64,000 bases of DNA from Labrys miyagiensis (GCF_030160835.1 NZ_BSPC01000015.1:124001-188000); one strand, 5' to 3'; counted from the first letter of the stretch, positions 41,027 to 53,416 are shown. The notes: generated from the letters alone by a model not told the origin. A program made the numbers and translations.

Positions 41027-43105
41027 ATGGCCAAGTTGATCGTCGACGGACAGGAAATCGAGGTCCCGGCGGAGTATACGCTCCTCCAGGCTTGCGAGGT
41101 TGCGGGGGCTGAAATCCCGCGTTTCTGCTTCCACGAGCGCCTGTCTATTGCCGGCAATTGCCGCATGTGTCTGGTCGAGGTGAAGGGTGGCCCGCCCAAG
41201 CCCACGGCCTCCTGCGCGATGGCGGTGCGTGACCTGCGTCCCGGCCCCAATGGCGAGCCGCCTGTGGTGCTTACCAAGAGCCCGATGGTCAAGAAGGCCC
41301 GTGAAGGGGTGATGGAGTTCCTGCTCATCAACCATCCGCTGGATTGCCCGATCTGCGACCAGGGCGGCGAATGCGACCTGCAGGACCAGGCCATGGCCTA
41401 CGGTGTCGACAAGAACCGCTATGCCGAGAACAAGCGCGCCGTCGAGGACAAGTATATCGGCCCGCTGGTGAAGACGGTGATGAACCGCTGCATCCATTGC
41501 ACGCGCTGCATCCGCTTCACCACCGAGGTGGCCGGCGTTTCCGAGCTTGGCGCCATCGGCCGTGGCGAGGACATGGAGATCACCACCTATCTCGAAAAGG
41601 CGATGACTTCCGAGCTGCAGGGCAATGTGCTCGACCTTTGCCCGGTCGGCGCGCTGACCTCCAAGCCCTACGAGTTCCATGCCCGCCCCTGGGAACTGTC
41701 GAAGACTGAATCCGTCGACGTGATGGACGCGGTCGGCTCGGCCATCCGCATCGACGCCCGTGGCCGCGAGGTGATGCGCATCATGCCGCGCACCAATGAG
41801 CTGGTGAACGAGGAGTGGATCTCCGACAAGGCACGCTTCATCTGGGACGGCCTGCGCACCCAGCGCCTCGACAAGCCCTATCTGCGTGTCGACGGCCGCC
41901 TGAAGGCCGTGACCTGGCAGGAAGCTTTCGCAGCCGTTGCCGTCAAGGTGAAGGCCGCCAAGCCCGAACGCATCGGCGCCATCGCCGGCGACCTCGCCGC
42001 GGTGGAAGAACTCTATGCTCTCAAGGACCTGGTCACCAGGCTCGGCTCGAAGAATCTCGACGCGCGCCAGGACGGCGCCAAGATCGATCCCTCGCTCGGC
42101 CGGGCCAGCTATATCTTCAACCCCACCATCGCCGGGATCGAAGAGGCGGACGCCATTCTGCTGGTCGGCACCAATCCGCGCAGGGAAGCTGCCGTGCTCA
42201 ACGCCCGCATCCGCAAGCGCTGGCTGCGCGGCGCCAAGGTCGCCGTGATCGGCGAGCAGGTGGATCTGACCTACACCTATGACTATCTCGGCGCCGGCGC
42301 GGACACCTTGGGCGATCTTGCGGCCGGCAACGGTGCCTTCGCCGAAATCCTCAAGGGCGCGGCCAAGCCGATCATCATCGTCGGTGCGGGTGCCTATGCC
42401 CGGGCCGATGGCGTAGCGCTGCTGTCCCTGGCCGCCAAGGCTGCTGGTGCACTCGGCGTGGTCAAGGATGGCTGGAACGGCTTCGGCGTGCTGCACAATG
42501 CCGCCTCGCGCGTCGGTGCTCTCGACATCGGCTTCGTGCCCGGCGAGGGCGGTCTCGATGCCGCCGGCATGGCCAAGGCCGGTGCGCTCGACGTGCTCTT
42601 CCTGCTTGGCGCCGACGAGATCCCCGTCGAGCCGGGTGCCTTCGTGGTCTATCAGGGCAGCCATGGCGACCGCGGCGCCCATCGCGCCGACGTCATCCTG
42701 CCGGCAGCGGCCTATCCGGAGCGCTCCGGCCTTTATGTCAACACCGAGGGCCGTGTGCAGCTCGCCAACCGAGCAGCCTTCCCGCCCGGCGAAGCGCGTG
42801 AGGATTGGGCGATCCTGCGGGCGCTCTCCGACGTGCTCGGCGCCAGGCTCGGCTATGACTCGCTGGGTGCCCTGCGCAAGACACTCACCGCGGCCTTCCC
42901 GCAGTTCGGCTCGGTGGACCATGTCGTGGCCGGCGATCCGGCTGCCGTCGCCAGGCTGGCCGATCTGGGCGGCACGCCCGACAAGGCGGCCTTCGCAGCC
43001 TCGATCAGCGATTTCTATCTGACCAATCCCATCGCCCGCGCATCGGCGGTGATGGCGCAGTGTTCGCAGCTCGCCTTGGGCGCGCTGCCGCTGGCTGCGG
43101 AATAA
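41027..43105 (+). CDS. nuoG: NADH-quinone oxidoreductase subunit G
   Basis: A 692-residue 75-kDa-type subunit with three clusters in the N-terminal part: 2Fe-2S (Cys in [17 protein letters not shown]), the His/Cys site ([18 protein letters not shown]), and 4Fe-4S ([10 protein letters not shown] plus the Cys in LDLCPVGAL). A molybdopterin-oxidoreductase-like domain follows (about 220-690) without a cofactor. Length is normal for the alphaproteobacterial type, shorter than E. coli NuoG. Confidence 0.97.
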   Translation: MAKLIVDGQEIEVPAEYTLLQACEVAGAEIPRFCFHERLSIAGNCRMCLVEVKGGPPKPTASCAMAVRDLRPGPNGEPPVVLTKSPMVKKAREGVMEFLLINHPLDCPICDQGGECDLQDQAMAYGVDKNRYAENKRAVEDKYIGPLVKTVMNRCIHCTRCIRFTTEVAGVSELGAIGRGEDMEITTYLEKAMTSELQGNVLDLCPVGALTSKPYEFHARPWELSKTESVDVMDAVGSAIRIDARGREVMRIMPRTNELVNEEWISDKARFIWDGLRTQRLDKPYLRVDGRLKAVTWQEAFAAVAVKVKAAKPERIGAIAGDLAAVEELYALKDLVTRLGSKNLDARQDGAKIDPSLGRASYIFNPTIAGIEEADAILLVGTNPRREAAVLNARIRKRWLRGAKVAVIGEQVDLTYTYDYLGAGADTLGDLAAGNGAFAEILKGAAKPIIIVGAGAYARADGVALLSLAAKAAGALGVVKDGWNGFGVLHNAASRVGALDIGFVPGEGGLDAAGMAKAGALDVLFLLGADEIPVEPGAFVVYQGSHGDRGAHRADVILPAAAYPERSGLYVNTEGRVQLANRAAFPPGEAREDWAILRALSDVLGARLGYDSLGALRKTLTAAFPQFGSVDHVVAGDPAAVARLADLGGTPDKAAFAASISDFYLTNPIARASAVMAQCSQLALGALPLAAE

Positions 43106-43120
43106 GGGGCGAGGGAAAGA

Positions 43121-44167
43121 ATGACCTTTTACAGCTTCCTCGTCACTGTCATCCTGCCGCTGATCTACAGCGTGGTGCTGCTGGTCTGCCTCCTGATCTT
43201 CATCGCCTACTACCTATTGGCGGATCGCAAGATCTGGGCGGCGGTGCAGCTTCGCCGCGGCCCCAACGTGGTCGGCCCCTTCGGCCTGTTCCAATCCTTC
43301 GCCGACCTGCTGAAATTCGTGCTTAAGGAGCCGGTGATCCCGGCGGGCGCCAACAAGGGCGTCTTCCTGCTGGCGCCCTTCGTCACCTGCGTGCTGGCCC
43401 TGGCGGCCTGGGCGGTGCTGCCGCTCACCTCGGGCCTGGTGATCGCCAACATCAATGTCGGCATCCTCTACGTCTTCGCCATCTCATCGCTCGGCGTCTA
43501 CGGCACCATCATGGCCGGCTGGGCCTCGAACTCGAAATATCCCTTCCTTTCGGCCCTGCGCGCCGCGGCGCAGATGGTGTCCTACGAAGTCTCGATCGGC
43601 TTCGTCATCATCACGGTGCTGCTCTGCGCCGGCTCGCTGAACCTCACCGCCATCGTCGAGGCCCAGCAGACGCGCGGCCTCGCCAGCTGGATCGGCCTGC
43701 CCTGGCTGACCTTCCTGAACTGGTACTGGCTGCCGCTCTTCCCGATGTTCATCATCTTCTTCATCTCGGCGCTCGCCGAGACGAACAGGCCCCCCTTCGA
43801 CCTGGCCGAAGCTGAATCCGAACTCGTGGCCGGCTTCATGGTCGAATATGCCTCGACGCCGTACCTCCTGTTCATGCTCGGCGAGTACGTGGCCATCATG
43901 ACCATGTGCGCCCTGACCACCCTCCTGTTCATGGGCGGCTGGTCGGCACCGCTCTCCTTCCTGCCGTCATGGGGCATATTCGGCCTCATCTGGTTCCTCC
44001 TGAAGGTGAGCTTCGTCTTCTTCATGTTCGCGATGGTGAAGGCCTTCGTGCCGCGCTACCGCTACGACCAGCTGATGCGTCTTGGCTGGAAAATCTTCCT
44101 GCCGCTGTCGATCGCCATGGTGGTGATCGTCGCTGGCGTCCTGCAATTCACAGGGTGGGCACCATGA
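43121..44167 (+). CDS. nuoH: NADH-quinone oxidoreductase subunit H
   Basis: A 348-residue membrane subunit with eight or more helices that joins the arms and forms part of the quinone channel. Conserved loops: [20 protein letters not shown], the acidic loop [20 protein letters not shown], and [11 protein letters not shown] near the C-terminus. It overlaps nuoI by 4 bp (ATGA). Confidence 0.97.
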   Translation: MTFYSFLVTVILPLIYSVVLLVCLLIFIAYYLLADRKIWAAVQLRRGPNVVGPFGLFQSFADLLKFVLKEPVIPAGANKGVFLLAPFVTCVLALAAWAVLPLTSGLVIANINVGILYVFAISSLGVYGTIMAGWASNSKYPFLSALRAAAQMVSYEVSIGFVIITVLLCAGSLNLTAIVEAQQTRGLASWIGLPWLTFLNWYWLPLFPMFIIFFISALAETNRPPFDLAEAESELVAGFMVEYASTPYLLFMLGEYVAIMTMCALTTLLFMGGWSAPLSFLPSWGIFGLIWFLLKVSFVFFMFAMVKAFVPRYRYDQLMRLGWKIFLPLSIAMVVIVAGVLQFTGWAP

Positions 44168-44691
44168 GTTCGACTGATCTCTCCGGCGCACCACGCCCCA
44201 AGGTTGGCCTCGACCAGGCCGCCAAGTCGCTCTTCCTGAAAGAGTTTGTCTCGGCCTTCTTCCTGTCGATGCGCTATTTCTTCAAGCCGAAGGCGACGCT
44301 GAACTATCCCTTCGAAAAGGGCCGCCTGTCGCCGCGCTTCCGTGGTGAGCACGCCCTGCGCCGCTATCCCAACGGCGAAGAGCGCTGCATCGCGTGCAAG
44401 TTGTGCGAAGCGATCTGCCCTGCCCAGGCCATCACCATCGAGGCCGGTCCGCGCGGCAATGACGGCACCCGCCGCACCACGCGCTACGACATCGACATGG
44501 TGAAGTGCATCTATTGCGGCTTCTGCCAGGAAGCCTGCCCGGTGGACGCCATCGTGGAAGGCCCGAACTTCGAGTTCGCGGTCGAGACGCGCGAGGAACT
44601 TTTCTACGACAAGGACCGCCTGCTTTCGAATGGCGACCGCTGGGAGCGGGAAATCGCCAAGAACATGGCTAAGGACGCGCCTTACCGCTAG
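44164..44691 (+). CDS. nuoI: NADH-quinone oxidoreductase subunit I
   Basis: A 175-residue TYKY-type subunit with two 4Fe-4S clusters (N6a, N6b): ligands in [13 protein letters not shown] and [13 protein letters not shown]. About 12 extra N-terminal residues ([12 protein letters not shown]) precede the usual start. The downstream gap to nuoJ (107 bp) has no gene. Confidence 0.97.
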   Translation: MSSTDLSGAPRPKVGLDQAAKSLFLKEFVSAFFLSMRYFFKPKATLNYPFEKGRLSPRFRGEHALRRYPNGEERCIACKLCEAICPAQAITIEAGPRGNDGTRRTTRYDIDMVKCIYCGFCQEACPVDAIVEGPNFEFAVETREELFYDKDRLLSNGDRWEREIAKNMAKDAPYR

Positions 44692-44798
44692 GGACTTCTG
44701 CCTGCCCCTAAGGGGGCCGAGAACAACAAGGCTCCGGCACCGCCTGGAGCGCAGTACGATGTAGACGGCGCGGGAACGAGCCGGAGAGGGGTTTGAAC

Positions 44799-45407
44799 AT
44801 GAATGTGGCGACAGCCTTCTTTTACCTGTTCGCCTTTGTTTGCGTGGCATCGGCCTTGATGGTCATCCTTGCCCGCAACCCTGTGCATTCGGTGCTCTAT
44901 CTGATCCTAGCCTTCGTCAACGCGGCCGGCCTGTTCATGCTGGCCGGGGCGGAGTTCCTGGCGATGATGCTGATCGTCGTCTATGTCGGCGCGGTGGCCG
45001 TGCTCTTCCTCTTCGTGGTGATGATGCTCGACGTCGACTTCACCGAGCTGCGCCAGGGTTTCCTGCAATATCTGCCGATCGGCTTCCTCGTCGGCCTGAT
45101 CGTGCTGATCGAGCTCCTGATGGTGGTGATCGGCTGGGTGATCTCGCCCGGCGTGGTGCCCAACCCGGCCACGCAGATCGACACCTCCGTCACCAACACG
45201 GAGGCGCTCGGCCACGTTCTCTACACGCAGTATGCTTACTTCTTCGAAGGCGCGGGCCTGGTGCTGCTGGTCGCCATGATCGGCGCCATCGTGCTGACCC
45301 TCCGCCACAAGGAAGGCATCAAGCGCCAAAATCCGGCTCTGCAATCGGCGCGCACCAAGGCGCAGTCGGTTGAGGTCATCAAGGTTCAGCCAGGGCAGGG
45401 GATCTGA
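44799..45407 (+). CDS. nuoJ: NADH-quinone oxidoreductase subunit J
   Basis: A 202-residue membrane subunit (ND6-like) with five predicted helices. The conserved helix-3 segment [20 protein letters not shown] includes the pi-bulge region linked to proton-channel coupling. A TTG two codons upstream is possible, but the ATG at 44799 follows GGAGAGGGG. Confidence 0.95.
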   Translation: MNVATAFFYLFAFVCVASALMVILARNPVHSVLYLILAFVNAAGLFMLAGAEFLAMMLIVVYVGAVAVLFLFVVMMLDVDFTELRQGFLQYLPIGFLVGLIVLIELLMVVIGWVISPGVVPNPATQIDTSVTNTEALGHVLYTQYAYFFEGAGLVLLVAMIGAIVLTLRHKEGIKRQNPALQSARTKAQSVEVIKVQPGQGI

Positions 45408-45409
45408 CA

Positions 45410-45718
45410 ATGGCCGTCGATCTTTCCAATTTTCTTGCCGTCGCCGCCGTCCTCTTCACCATCGGCGTGCTGGGCATTTTCATCAACCGCAAGAATGTCA
45501 TCGTCATCCTGATGTCGGTGGAGCTCATTCTCCTGTCGGTCAATATCAATATGGTCGCCTTCTCCGCGGCGCTGCATGACATTACGGGCCAGGTGTTCAC
45601 CCTCCTGATCCTCACTGTGGCGGCCGCCGAGGCTGCGATCGGTCTGGCTATTCTCGTGGCGTTCTACCGCAACCGCGGCTCGATCGCCGTCGAAGATATC
45701 AACGTGATGAAGGGCTGA
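45410..45718 (+). CDS. nuoK: NADH-quinone oxidoreductase subunit K
   Basis: A 102-residue, three-helix ND4L-like subunit. The buried Glu residues needed for proton transfer lie in [13 protein letters not shown] and [12 protein letters not shown]. It begins two bases after the nuoJ stop. Confidence 0.96.
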   Translation: MAVDLSNFLAVAAVLFTIGVLGIFINRKNVIVILMSVELILLSVNINMVAFSAALHDITGQVFTLLILTVAAAEAAIGLAILVAFYRNRGSIAVEDINVMKG

Positions 45719-45722
45719 GGGC

Positions 45723-47849
45723 GTGTATAACGCAATTGTCTTCCTGCCGCTCCTCGGCTTCCTGATCGCCGGCATCGCCGACATGCTGACCTGGCGGCTG
45801 TCGCCGCCCGATGCTGCCGCGACCTCCGGCCATGGCCATGACGATCACGGCCATGATGCCCACGGTGCCGATACTCACACCGCCGAGATCCATGGCGATG
45901 ACGGCCATGGCCATGACGACCATGCGGTCGAGGCCTCTCCCCATTCCGAGGGCAAGATCCGCTTTGCCGGATATCTGACGACGGGCCTGCTCTTCGTCTG
46001 CTGCCTGCTGTCCTGGATCGCCTTCTTCAGCGTCGGCTTCGCCGGCAATACCACTCTCGTGCCGGTGCTCGACTGGATCCATGTCGGCAAGCTGCAGGTC
46101 GACTGGGCGTTGCGCATCGACACGCTGACGGCGGTGATGCTGGTGGTGGTGACGACGGTGTCTTCACTCGTCCACCTCTACTCCATCTCCTACATGGACG
46201 ATGATCCCTATCGCCCACGCTTCTTCGCCTATTTGTCGCTGTTCACCTTCGCCATGCTCACGCTGGTGACCGCAGACAATCTGGTGCAGATGTTCTTTGG
46301 CTGGGAAGGCGTGGGTCTGGCCTCCTATCTGCTGATCGGTTTCTGGTTCAAGAAGCCGTCGGCCAATGCCGCCGCCATCAAGGCCTTCGTGGTCAACCGC
46401 GTCGGCGATTTCGGCTTCTCGCTCGGCATCTTCGCGGTGTTCGCGATCTTCGGCCAGGTCGGCTTCGAGGGTATTTTCCACGACGCCGCCGCCAAGGCCT
46501 CGACCAACATCCACTTCCTCGGCCATGACTGGCCGGCGCTGGAAGTCATCTGCTTCCTGCTCTTCATGGGCGCGATGGGCAAGTCGGCGCAGTTCCTGCT
46601 GCACACCTGGCTGCCGGACGCCATGGAAGGCCCGACACCGGTCTCCGCGCTCATCCATGCCGCGACGATGGTTACCGCCGGCATCGTGATGGTGGCGCGC
46701 ATGTCGCCGCTGTTCCAGCACGCGCCGGAGGCCCTGACCTTCGTCACCTTCATCGGCGCCACCACGGCCTTCTTCGCCGCCACGGTTGGCCTCGTCCAGA
46801 ACGACATCAAGCGCGTCATCGCGTACTCGACCTGTTCGCAGCTCGGCTACATGTTCGTGGCGCTGGGCGTCGGCGCCTACAATATCGGCGTCTTCCACCT
46901 CTTCACGCACGCCTTCTTCAAGGCCCTGCTGTTCCTTGGTGCCGGCTCGGTCATCCATGCCATGCATCACGAGCAGGACATGCGGAAGATGGGCGGCCTG
47001 AAGGCCAAGGTCCCGCTCACCTATTGGGCGATGATCGTCGGCACGCTGGCGCTGACCGGCTTCGGCATTCCCTTCACGCAGATCGGCTTCGCCGGCTTCA
47101 ACTCCAAGGACGGCATCATCGAATCCGCTTATGCCGCCTATGCGGAGAGCGGCGGCCTGGTGCCGCTCTATGCCTTCTGCATGACGGTGATCGCCGCGCT
47201 GATGACCTCCTTCTATTCCTGGCGCCTGATCTACATGACCTTCCACGGCGATACCCGTGCGGATCATCATGTCTATGATCACGCCCATGAATCGCCGATG
47301 CCGATGATGATCCCGCTGGCGGTATTGGCCTTCGGCGCGACCTTCGCCGGCATGCTCTTCCACTATTCCTTCGCCACCACCGAGGGCCTGGAAGGCTTCT
47401 GGCGCGAGTCGCTCTCGCTGGGCGATGGCACCAAGATCATCGAGGGCATGGAGCATGTGCCGTGGTTCGTGCATCTGGCGCCGTTCACGATGATGGCGAT
47501 CGGCTGGGTGACGGCCTGGTACATGTACCGCGTCAATCCGTCGGTGCCGGTCCGCCTCGCCGAGCGCAATCCGGTGCTCTACCAGTTCCTGCTCAACAAG
47601 TGGTACTTCGACGAGATCTATGACTGGGCCTTCACCCGCCCGGCCAAGTGGCTCGGCCGCTTCCTGTGGAAGAAGGGCGACGGCGCCACCATCGACGGCC
47701 TCGGCCCCGATGGCGTCTCGGCCCGCGTGGTCGACGTCACTCGCGGTGTCGTCAAGCTGCAGTCGGGTTACCTCTATCACTACGCCTTCGCCATGCTGAT
47801 CGGCATTGCGGCCTTGTTCACCTGGTCCATGCTCGGAGGCACGCACTGA
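45723..47849 (+). CDS. nuoL: NADH-quinone oxidoreductase subunit L with His-rich N-terminal loop
   Basis: A 708-residue antiporter-like subunit (ND5). Channel features include [36 protein letters not shown] and [16 protein letters not shown], followed by the long lateral helix region. Between the first and second helices, residues 37-74 hold 11 His and many Asp/Gly/Ala, an insert absent from E. coli NuoL. The start is a GTG at 45723, five bases after nuoK. The stop overlaps the nuoM start. Confidence 0.97.
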   Translation: MYNAIVFLPLLGFLIAGIADMLTWRLSPPDAAATSGHGHDDHGHDAHGADTHTAEIHGDDGHGHDDHAVEASPHSEGKIRFAGYLTTGLLFVCCLLSWIAFFSVGFAGNTTLVPVLDWIHVGKLQVDWALRIDTLTAVMLVVVTTVSSLVHLYSISYMDDDPYRPRFFAYLSLFTFAMLTLVTADNLVQMFFGWEGVGLASYLLIGFWFKKPSANAAAIKAFVVNRVGDFGFSLGIFAVFAIFGQVGFEGIFHDAAAKASTNIHFLGHDWPALEVICFLLFMGAMGKSAQFLLHTWLPDAMEGPTPVSALIHAATMVTAGIVMVARMSPLFQHAPEALTFVTFIGATTAFFAATVGLVQNDIKRVIAYSTCSQLGYMFVALGVGAYNIGVFHLFTHAFFKALLFLGAGSVIHAMHHEQDMRKMGGLKAKVPLTYWAMIVGTLALTGFGIPFTQIGFAGFNSKDGIIESAYAAYAESGGLVPLYAFCMTVIAALMTSFYSWRLIYMTFHGDTRADHHVYDHAHESPMPMMIPLAVLAFGATFAGMLFHYSFATTEGLEGFWRESLSLGDGTKIIEGMEHVPWFVHLAPFTMMAIGWVTAWYMYRVNPSVPVRLAERNPVLYQFLLNKWYFDEIYDWAFTRPAKWLGRFLWKKGDGATIDGLGPDGVSARVVDVTRGVVKLQSGYLYHYAFAMLIGIAALFTWSMLGGTH

Positions 47850-49360
47850 TGTCGTCCACTTTCTCTTGGCCGGTTCTCTCCGTCACGACGTTCCTGCCGA
47901 TGGTCGGTGTCGTGCTCATGCTGATCCTTCGGGGCGATCCCGAAGGCATCAAGCGTAATTCGCGCATCATCGCGTTGTGGACCACGGCGGCGACCTTCAT
48001 CGTCTCCCTGTTCCCGCTCTTTGCCTTCGATCGCTCCAACGTCAACTTCCAGTTCGTCGAGACGGCGAACTGGCTCGGCGGCACCACCGGCGGCGCGATC
48101 AGCTACCGCATGGGTGTCGACGGTATCTCGCTGCCCTTCGTCATCCTCACCACCTTCCTCATGCCCTTCTGCATCCTCGCCTCCTGGCGCTCGATCCAGA
48201 ACCGCGTGCGTGAATACATGATCGCCTTCCTGGTGCTGGAAACGCTGATTATCGGCGTGTTCTGCGCCCAGGACATCGTGCTGTTCTACCTGTTCTTCGA
48301 AGGCCAGCTGATCCCGATGTTCCTGATCATCGGCATCTGGGGTGGGCAGCGCCGCATCTATGCCAGCTTCAAGTTCTTCCTCTACACGCTGCTCGGCTCG
48401 CTGCTGATGCTCGTCGCCATCATGGCGATGTACTGGAACGCCGGTTCGTCCGATATCGCCGTGTTGCTGAAGCACCAGTTCCCGCCCCATATGCAAACCT
48501 ACCTCTGGCTCGCCTTCTTCGCCTCCTTCGCGGTGAAGATGCCGATGTGGCCCGTGCATACCTGGCTGCCCGACGCGCATGTCGAGGCACCCACGGCGGG
48601 TTCGGTCATCCTGGCGGGCGTCCTTCTGAAGATGGGCGGTTACGGTTTCATCCGCTTCTCCCTGCCGATGTTCCCGGCGGCTTCCGAATATTTCGCGCCG
48701 CTGGTGTTCACGCTCTCGGTCGTCGCCATCGTCTACACCTCGCTGGTGGCGCTGATGCAGGAGGACATCAAGAAGCTGATCGCCTATTCCTCGGTCGCCC
48801 ATATGGGCTTCGTGACCATGGGCCTGTTCTCAATGAACGAGCAGGGCGTGCAGGGCGCGATGTTCCAGATGATCTCGCACGGCATCGTCTCCAGCGCACT
48901 CTTCCTCAGCGTCGGCGTGGTCTATGACCGCATGCACACCCGCGAGATCGCGGCCTATGGCGGCATCGTCAACCGCATGCCCTGGTACGCACTGGCGCTG
49001 ATGGTGTTCACCATGGCCAATATCGGTCTGCCCGGCACCTCCGGCTTCATCGGCGAGTTCCTCACCTTGATCGCCGCCTTCTCGGTCAATAGCTGGGTGG
49101 CCTTCTTCGCCACCTTCGGCGTCATCCTGTCGGCGGCCTATGCGCTCTGGCTCTATCGCCGCGTCGTCTACGGCGCGCTTGAGAAGCCGAGCCTTGCCAA
49201 CATCGCCGACCTGACCTGGCGGGAGTTCGCCATCCTTACCCCGCTCGTGCTGCTCACCGTCTATTTCGGCGTCTATCCCAAGCCGATCCTGACCATGAGC
49301 GAGGCGGCGGTCACCAATCTCGTCCAGGCAGCCAAGGCTGCCACCGTAGCGCTTAACTGA
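47849..49360 (+). CDS. nuoM: NADH-quinone oxidoreductase subunit M
   Basis: A 503-residue antiporter-like subunit (ND4). Conserved parts include [40 protein letters not shown] and [20 protein letters not shown]. The ATG overlaps the nuoL TGA by one base, so the frame that runs upstream within nuoL is not used. Confidence 0.97.
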   Translation: MSSTFSWPVLSVTTFLPMVGVVLMLILRGDPEGIKRNSRIIALWTTAATFIVSLFPLFAFDRSNVNFQFVETANWLGGTTGGAISYRMGVDGISLPFVILTTFLMPFCILASWRSIQNRVREYMIAFLVLETLIIGVFCAQDIVLFYLFFEGQLIPMFLIIGIWGGQRRIYASFKFFLYTLLGSLLMLVAIMAMYWNAGSSDIAVLLKHQFPPHMQTYLWLAFFASFAVKMPMWPVHTWLPDAHVEAPTAGSVILAGVLLKMGGYGFIRFSLPMFPAASEYFAPLVFTLSVVAIVYTSLVALMQEDIKKLIAYSSVAHMGFVTMGLFSMNEQGVQGAMFQMISHGIVSSALFLSVGVVYDRMHTREIAAYGGIVNRMPWYALALMVFTMANIGLPGTSGFIGEFLTLIAAFSVNSWVAFFATFGVILSAAYALWLYRRVVYGALEKPSLANIADLTWREFAILTPLVLLTVYFGVYPKPILTMSEAAVTNLVQAAKAATVALN

Positions 49361-49369
49361 AGGTCCGCC

Positions 49370-50797
49370 ATGTCTGCTTCTCAAATCGCAACGGCCCTTC
49401 CCGAGATCGTCCTGGTGCTCGGCGCCATCGCGCTCCTGCTGATCGGGGTGTTTTCGGAGCCGCGCGGCTACAGCCTCGTGACTTCGCTCTCGGTGCTGCT
49501 GCTGGCAGTGGTCATCGTGCTGGTGGCGATGAGCCCGGATGCGAAGGCATTCAGCGGCTCCTTCACAGTGGACGCCTTCTCGCGCTTCACCAAGATCCTG
49601 GTGTTGATCGGCGCGGGCACCGCCATCCTGATGTCGAGCGACTACCTCAAGGCCAAGGGCATCGAGAAGTTCGAATATCCGGTGATGATCCTGCTGGCCA
49701 CCACCGGCATGATGATGATGCTGTCGGCCAATGACCTGATCGCGCTCTATATCGGGCTCGAACTGCAGTCGCTGGCGCTCTACGTCGTGGCATCGATCCA
49801 TCGCGACGACCTGAAGTCGACCGAAGCAGGCCTCAAATATTTCGTCCTCGGTGCGCTGTCCTCGGGCATGCTGCTCTACGGCGCCTCGCTGATCTATGGC
49901 TTCTCCGGCACGATCTCCTTCACCGGCATCGCCACCGCGGTGAAGGATCATGTCGGTCTCGGCCTGATCTTCGGCATCGTCTTCCTGCTCGCCGGCCTTG
50001 CCTTCAAGATCTCTGCCGTGCCCTTCCATATGTGGACGCCCGACGTCTATGAGGGCGCTCCCACCCCGGTGACGACCCTGTTCGCCGGTGCTCCCAAGAT
50101 TGCCGCCATGGGCCTCCTGGTGCGGGTGATCATCACCTCCTTCCCCTCTGCCTTGGCGCAGTGGCAGCAGATCGTGGTGTTCCTCTCCATCGCGTCCATG
50201 GCGCTCGGCTCCTTCGCCGCCATCGGCCAGAACAACATCAAGCGCCTGATGGCCTATTCCTCGATCGGACATATGGGCTTTGCCCTTGTCGGCCTTGCCG
50301 CCGGCACCGTGGAAGGTGTGCAAGGCGTGCTCATCTACCTCGCGCTCTATCTGGGCACGACCGTCGGCACTTTCGCCTGCATCCTCTCGATGAAGCGCGA
50401 TGGCACCTATGTCGAGAACATCAACGACCTCTCGGGCCTTTCCGACAAATATCCGGTGCGGGCTTATGTGCTGGCCGCGCTGATGTTCTCGCTCGCGGGT
50501 ATTCCGCCTTTGTCGGGCTTCTGGGGCAAGTGGTATGTCTTCGTGGCTGCCGTGCACGCCAATCTCTACTGGCTGGCCGTGCTGGGCGTGCTCACGAGCG
50601 TGGTGGGTGCCTTCTACTACCTGCGTGTCGTCAAGATCATGTTCTTCGATGCGCCGTCGCAGAATCTCGAGCCGATGTCCGGCACCATGAGGGCTGTGCT
50701 GTTCGTCTCGGCGGTAACGCTCGCCTACATTCTCTATCCGGCGCTGATCAATGGGCCCGCCGCCTCCGCGGCGGCGTCGCTATGGCCTGCGGGTTGA
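49370..50797 (+). CDS. nuoN: NADH-quinone oxidoreductase subunit N
   Basis: A 475-residue antiporter-like subunit (ND2). Key segments: [39 protein letters not shown] and [20 protein letters not shown]. Last gene of the nuo operon. birA starts 14 bp after its stop. Confidence 0.97.
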   Translation: MSASQIATALPEIVLVLGAIALLLIGVFSEPRGYSLVTSLSVLLLAVVIVLVAMSPDAKAFSGSFTVDAFSRFTKILVLIGAGTAILMSSDYLKAKGIEKFEYPVMILLATTGMMMMLSANDLIALYIGLELQSLALYVVASIHRDDLKSTEAGLKYFVLGALSSGMLLYGASLIYGFSGTISFTGIATAVKDHVGLGLIFGIVFLLAGLAFKISAVPFHMWTPDVYEGAPTPVTTLFAGAPKIAAMGLLVRVIITSFPSALAQWQQIVVFLSIASMALGSFAAIGQNNIKRLMAYSSIGHMGFALVGLAAGTVEGVQGVLIYLALYLGTTVGTFACILSMKRDGTYVENINDLSGLSDKYPVRAYVLAALMFSLAGIPPLSGFWGKWYVFVAAVHANLYWLAVLGVLTSVVGAFYYLRVVKIMFFDAPSQNLEPMSGTMRAVLFVSAVTLAYILYPALINGPAASAAASLWPAG

Positions 50798-50810
50798 TTT
50801 CGTCGAGGCA

Positions 50811-51584
50811 ATGAAACTCGGCGCAGGGGCACAGACGGCAGGCTTCCGTCACCTTCATCTCGACATCACGGGTTCAACCAATGTCGAGGCTTTGGCACGT
50901 GGGCAGGAGGACCGGCTCTGGGTCACCGCCCGCGAGCAATCGGCGGGCAGGGGACGCCGTGGCCGAGCCTGGTCCTCTCCAGCCGGCAATCTCTACGCCT
51001 CTGTCGTGCTGACCGATCCGGCCGAGCCAAGGCGGGCGGCGGATCTGTGCTTCGTCGCCGCGCTCGCGGCCAGTGACGCCATCATCGCCACGGCGCCGCG
51101 AGCCGCCACGGCCATGACGCTGAAATGGCCCAATGACATTCTCATCAACGGCGCCAAGGTCGTCGGCATCCTGGTCGAGGGCGCTCACGCGGGTGATTGT
51201 TTTTCCGCCGTCATCGGCTGGGGCGTCAACATCGCCAGCCATCCCGACCATACGCCCTATCCGGCCGCGCATCTCGCCGCTACCGACACGGCGTTGAATG
51301 TAGACATTTACTTCGCCGCCCTGTCGGATGCCTTTGCCAAGCGTCTCGAATTGTGGCAACGCGGGGCGGGGTTCGCCGAGATCCGCAAGGCTTGGCTGCG
51401 GCGAGCCGCCGGGCTCGGGCGCCGCATCGTGGTGCGCCTGCCCTCGGGGGATATCGAGGGCATCTTCGAGGCTCTCGACAGCGAGGGCGCCCTGATCCTG
51501 CTCGACGACGCCGGCCAGCGTCGCCCGGTTTCCGCCGGCGAGATCTTCTTTCCGGGGCTTGTTCCAAGTTCCATCGGTTTATGA
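50811..51584 (+). CDS. birA: Biotin--[acetyl-CoA carboxylase] ligase (monofunctional BirA)
   Basis: A 257-residue biotin protein ligase that attaches biotin to the carboxyl carrier protein. The biotinyl-AMP loop GRGRRGR is at about 47-53, and the substrate Lys region is LKWPNDILINGAKVVGILVE. The N-terminal DNA-binding domain of E. coli BirA is missing, so it cannot repress transcription that way. A small C-terminal SH3-like domain (IVVRLPSGDIEGIFEALDSE) is present. Confidence 0.95.
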   Translation: MKLGAGAQTAGFRHLHLDITGSTNVEALARGQEDRLWVTAREQSAGRGRRGRAWSSPAGNLYASVVLTDPAEPRRAADLCFVAALAASDAIIATAPRAATAMTLKWPNDILINGAKVVGILVEGAHAGDCFSAVIGWGVNIASHPDHTPYPAAHLAATDTALNVDIYFAALSDAFAKRLELWQRGAGFAEIRKAWLRRAAGLGRRIVVRLPSGDIEGIFEALDSEGALILLDDAGQRRPVSAGEIFFPGLVPSSIGL

Positions 51585-51646
51585 ACGCACTGGCTGCAGA
51601 TCCTGCAGCAGGAATAATGGCGCCTCGCGCCTGTTAGGAGCCTGTT

Positions 51647-53317
51647 ATGGCACGCGATACCGCCGACCTCGTCTTCTGTGCCCTGGGCGGCATCGGCGAG
51701 ATCGGCATGAACATGGCCGTCTACGGCTATGGCCCGGCGAACAAGCGCCAGTGGCTGATGGTCGATTGCGGTGTTTCCTTTGCCGACGAGGCCCTGCCGG
51801 GCGTCGATCTCGTAATGCCCGACACGCGTTTCATCGAGGCACAGCGCAAGAACCTTCTGGGCATCGTTCTCACCCACGCGCATGAGGATCATTTCGGCGC
51901 GCTGGTGCATCTGTGGCCGAAGCTGCAGGTGCCCGTCTACGCTACCAAATTCACGGCGGCCCTGCTCGAGGCCAAGCGCCTGCACGAGCCGGATGCGCCC
52001 CAGATCGATCTTCGCATCATCCCGTCGCAGGCCCGCTTCACGCTTGGCCCATTCGATATCGAGCTCATCAACGTCGCCCACTCCATTCCCGAATCGAATG
52101 CGCTTGCCCTCCGCACGCCGGCCGGCATGGTCATCCACACCGGTGACTGGAAGATCGATGAGACGCCCGTCATCCCGCCGCTGACCGATGCGGCCAAGCT
52201 CAAGGCGCTGGGCGATGAGGGCGTGCTGGCGCTCGTCTGCGACTCCACCAATGCCATCCGGGAAGGGCGCTCGCCCTCCGAACGCGATGTCGCCAAGAGC
52301 CTCGCCGAGATCATCGCCGCCAAGAAGGGCAGGGTGGCGATCACCACCTTCGCCTCCAATGTCGGGCGCATCCGTTCCATTGCCGAGGCGGCCGTGGAGA
52401 ACGGCCGCAGCGTCGTCATCGTTGGCCGCGCCATGGAGCGCGTCTGCCAGGTGGCACGCGAATGCGGCCTGCTCGACGGCATTCCCGATTTCCTCAGTCC
52501 GGAAAGCTATGGCTTCCTGCCGCGCGACAAGGTGGTGGCCGTGCTCACCGGCAGCCAGGGCGAGCCGCGCGCCGCGCTTGCCCGCATCGCCCGCGGCGAG
52601 CACCCCGAGGTGACCCTGGCCAAGGGCGACACGGTGATCTTCTCCTCCCGCACCATTCCGGGCAATGAGAAGGCGGTCGGCAATATCATCAACGGCCTGG
52701 TCAAGCAGGGCGCCGAGATCGTCACGGACCGCAACCAGCTCGTGCACGTCTCCGGCCATCCGCGCCGGGGCGAACTCACGGATATGTATCACTGGACGCG
52801 GCCCAAGATCGCCATTCCCGTGCATGGCGAAGCCTGGCACCTGTCCGAGCATGCCGAACTGGCGCGCTCACTCGGCGTGCCGGAAGTGATCGCGGCCGGC
52901 GATGGCGAGATCATCGCGCTGCGTGCCGGGGATACGAAGGTGATCGACGAAGCCCCGACCGGCCGTGTCTGCCTCGACGGTGACATCCTGGTCAACGTCG
53001 CCGAGGAAACCATCCCCCAGCGCCGCCGCCTGTCCTGGTCCGGCGCGGTCACCGTCGCGCTGGCGCTCTCCGACAAGGGCGATATCATCAGCGAGCCGGA
53101 TGTGAAGTTCTCCGGCCTGCCCCAGAAGATCGGTGACGGCCGGGCCATGGACGATGTCATCGCCGATGCCGCCTTGCTGGTACTGGAGGGCTTGCCCAAG
53201 CCCAAGCGCCGCGACCCTGACGCGGTGGAACTGGCCGTGGAGCGCGCGGTCCGTTCAGCCGTCAACGCCGTCTGGGGCAAGAAACCGGTCTGCCATGTGA
53301 TCGTGCTGGTGGTTTGA
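51647..53317 (+). CDS. rnj: Ribonuclease J
   Basis: A 556-residue metallo-beta-lactamase/beta-CASP ribonuclease for rRNA maturation and mRNA decay. The zinc motif HAHEDH is at 77-82, with further metal ligands HTGDWK and DSTN. The beta-CASP block (TTFASNVGRIRSIAEAA) and SGHPRRGEL follow. GGAG precedes the ATG. The pairing with birA after nuo is common in alphaproteobacteria. Confidence 0.95.
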   Translation: MARDTADLVFCALGGIGEIGMNMAVYGYGPANKRQWLMVDCGVSFADEALPGVDLVMPDTRFIEAQRKNLLGIVLTHAHEDHFGALVHLWPKLQVPVYATKFTAALLEAKRLHEPDAPQIDLRIIPSQARFTLGPFDIELINVAHSIPESNALALRTPAGMVIHTGDWKIDETPVIPPLTDAAKLKALGDEGVLALVCDSTNAIREGRSPSERDVAKSLAEIIAAKKGRVAITTFASNVGRIRSIAEAAVENGRSVVIVGRAMERVCQVARECGLLDGIPDFLSPESYGFLPRDKVVAVLTGSQGEPRAALARIARGEHPEVTLAKGDTVIFSSRTIPGNEKAVGNIINGLVKQGAEIVTDRNQLVHVSGHPRRGELTDMYHWTRPKIAIPVHGEAWHLSEHAELARSLGVPEVIAAGDGEIIALRAGDTKVIDEAPTGRVCLDGDILVNVAEETIPQRRRLSWSGAVTVALALSDKGDIISEPDVKFSGLPQKIGDGRAMDDVIADAALLVLEGLPKPKRRDPDAVELAVERAVRSAVNAVWGKKPVCHVIVLVV

Positions 53318-53416
53318 GGTCAACAAGGCGGCCACACTCGATATGCCATCTGCCTGTCTTGGTCGTTTGGTAATGCCGCTGTCCTGGGGCGCATGAACCG
53401 ACCGAAAGGGTGAACC

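Noticed and set aside
46164-47846. Reverse-strand open frame of 560 codons opposite nuoL
   Set aside because: Antisense of a conserved gene; His/Asp/Glu/Gly/Arg-rich composition typical of shadow frames.
48830-50557. Reverse-strand open frame of 575 codons opposite nuoM and nuoN
   Set aside because: Crosses two conserved genes and their junction in antisense; no plausible protein domains.
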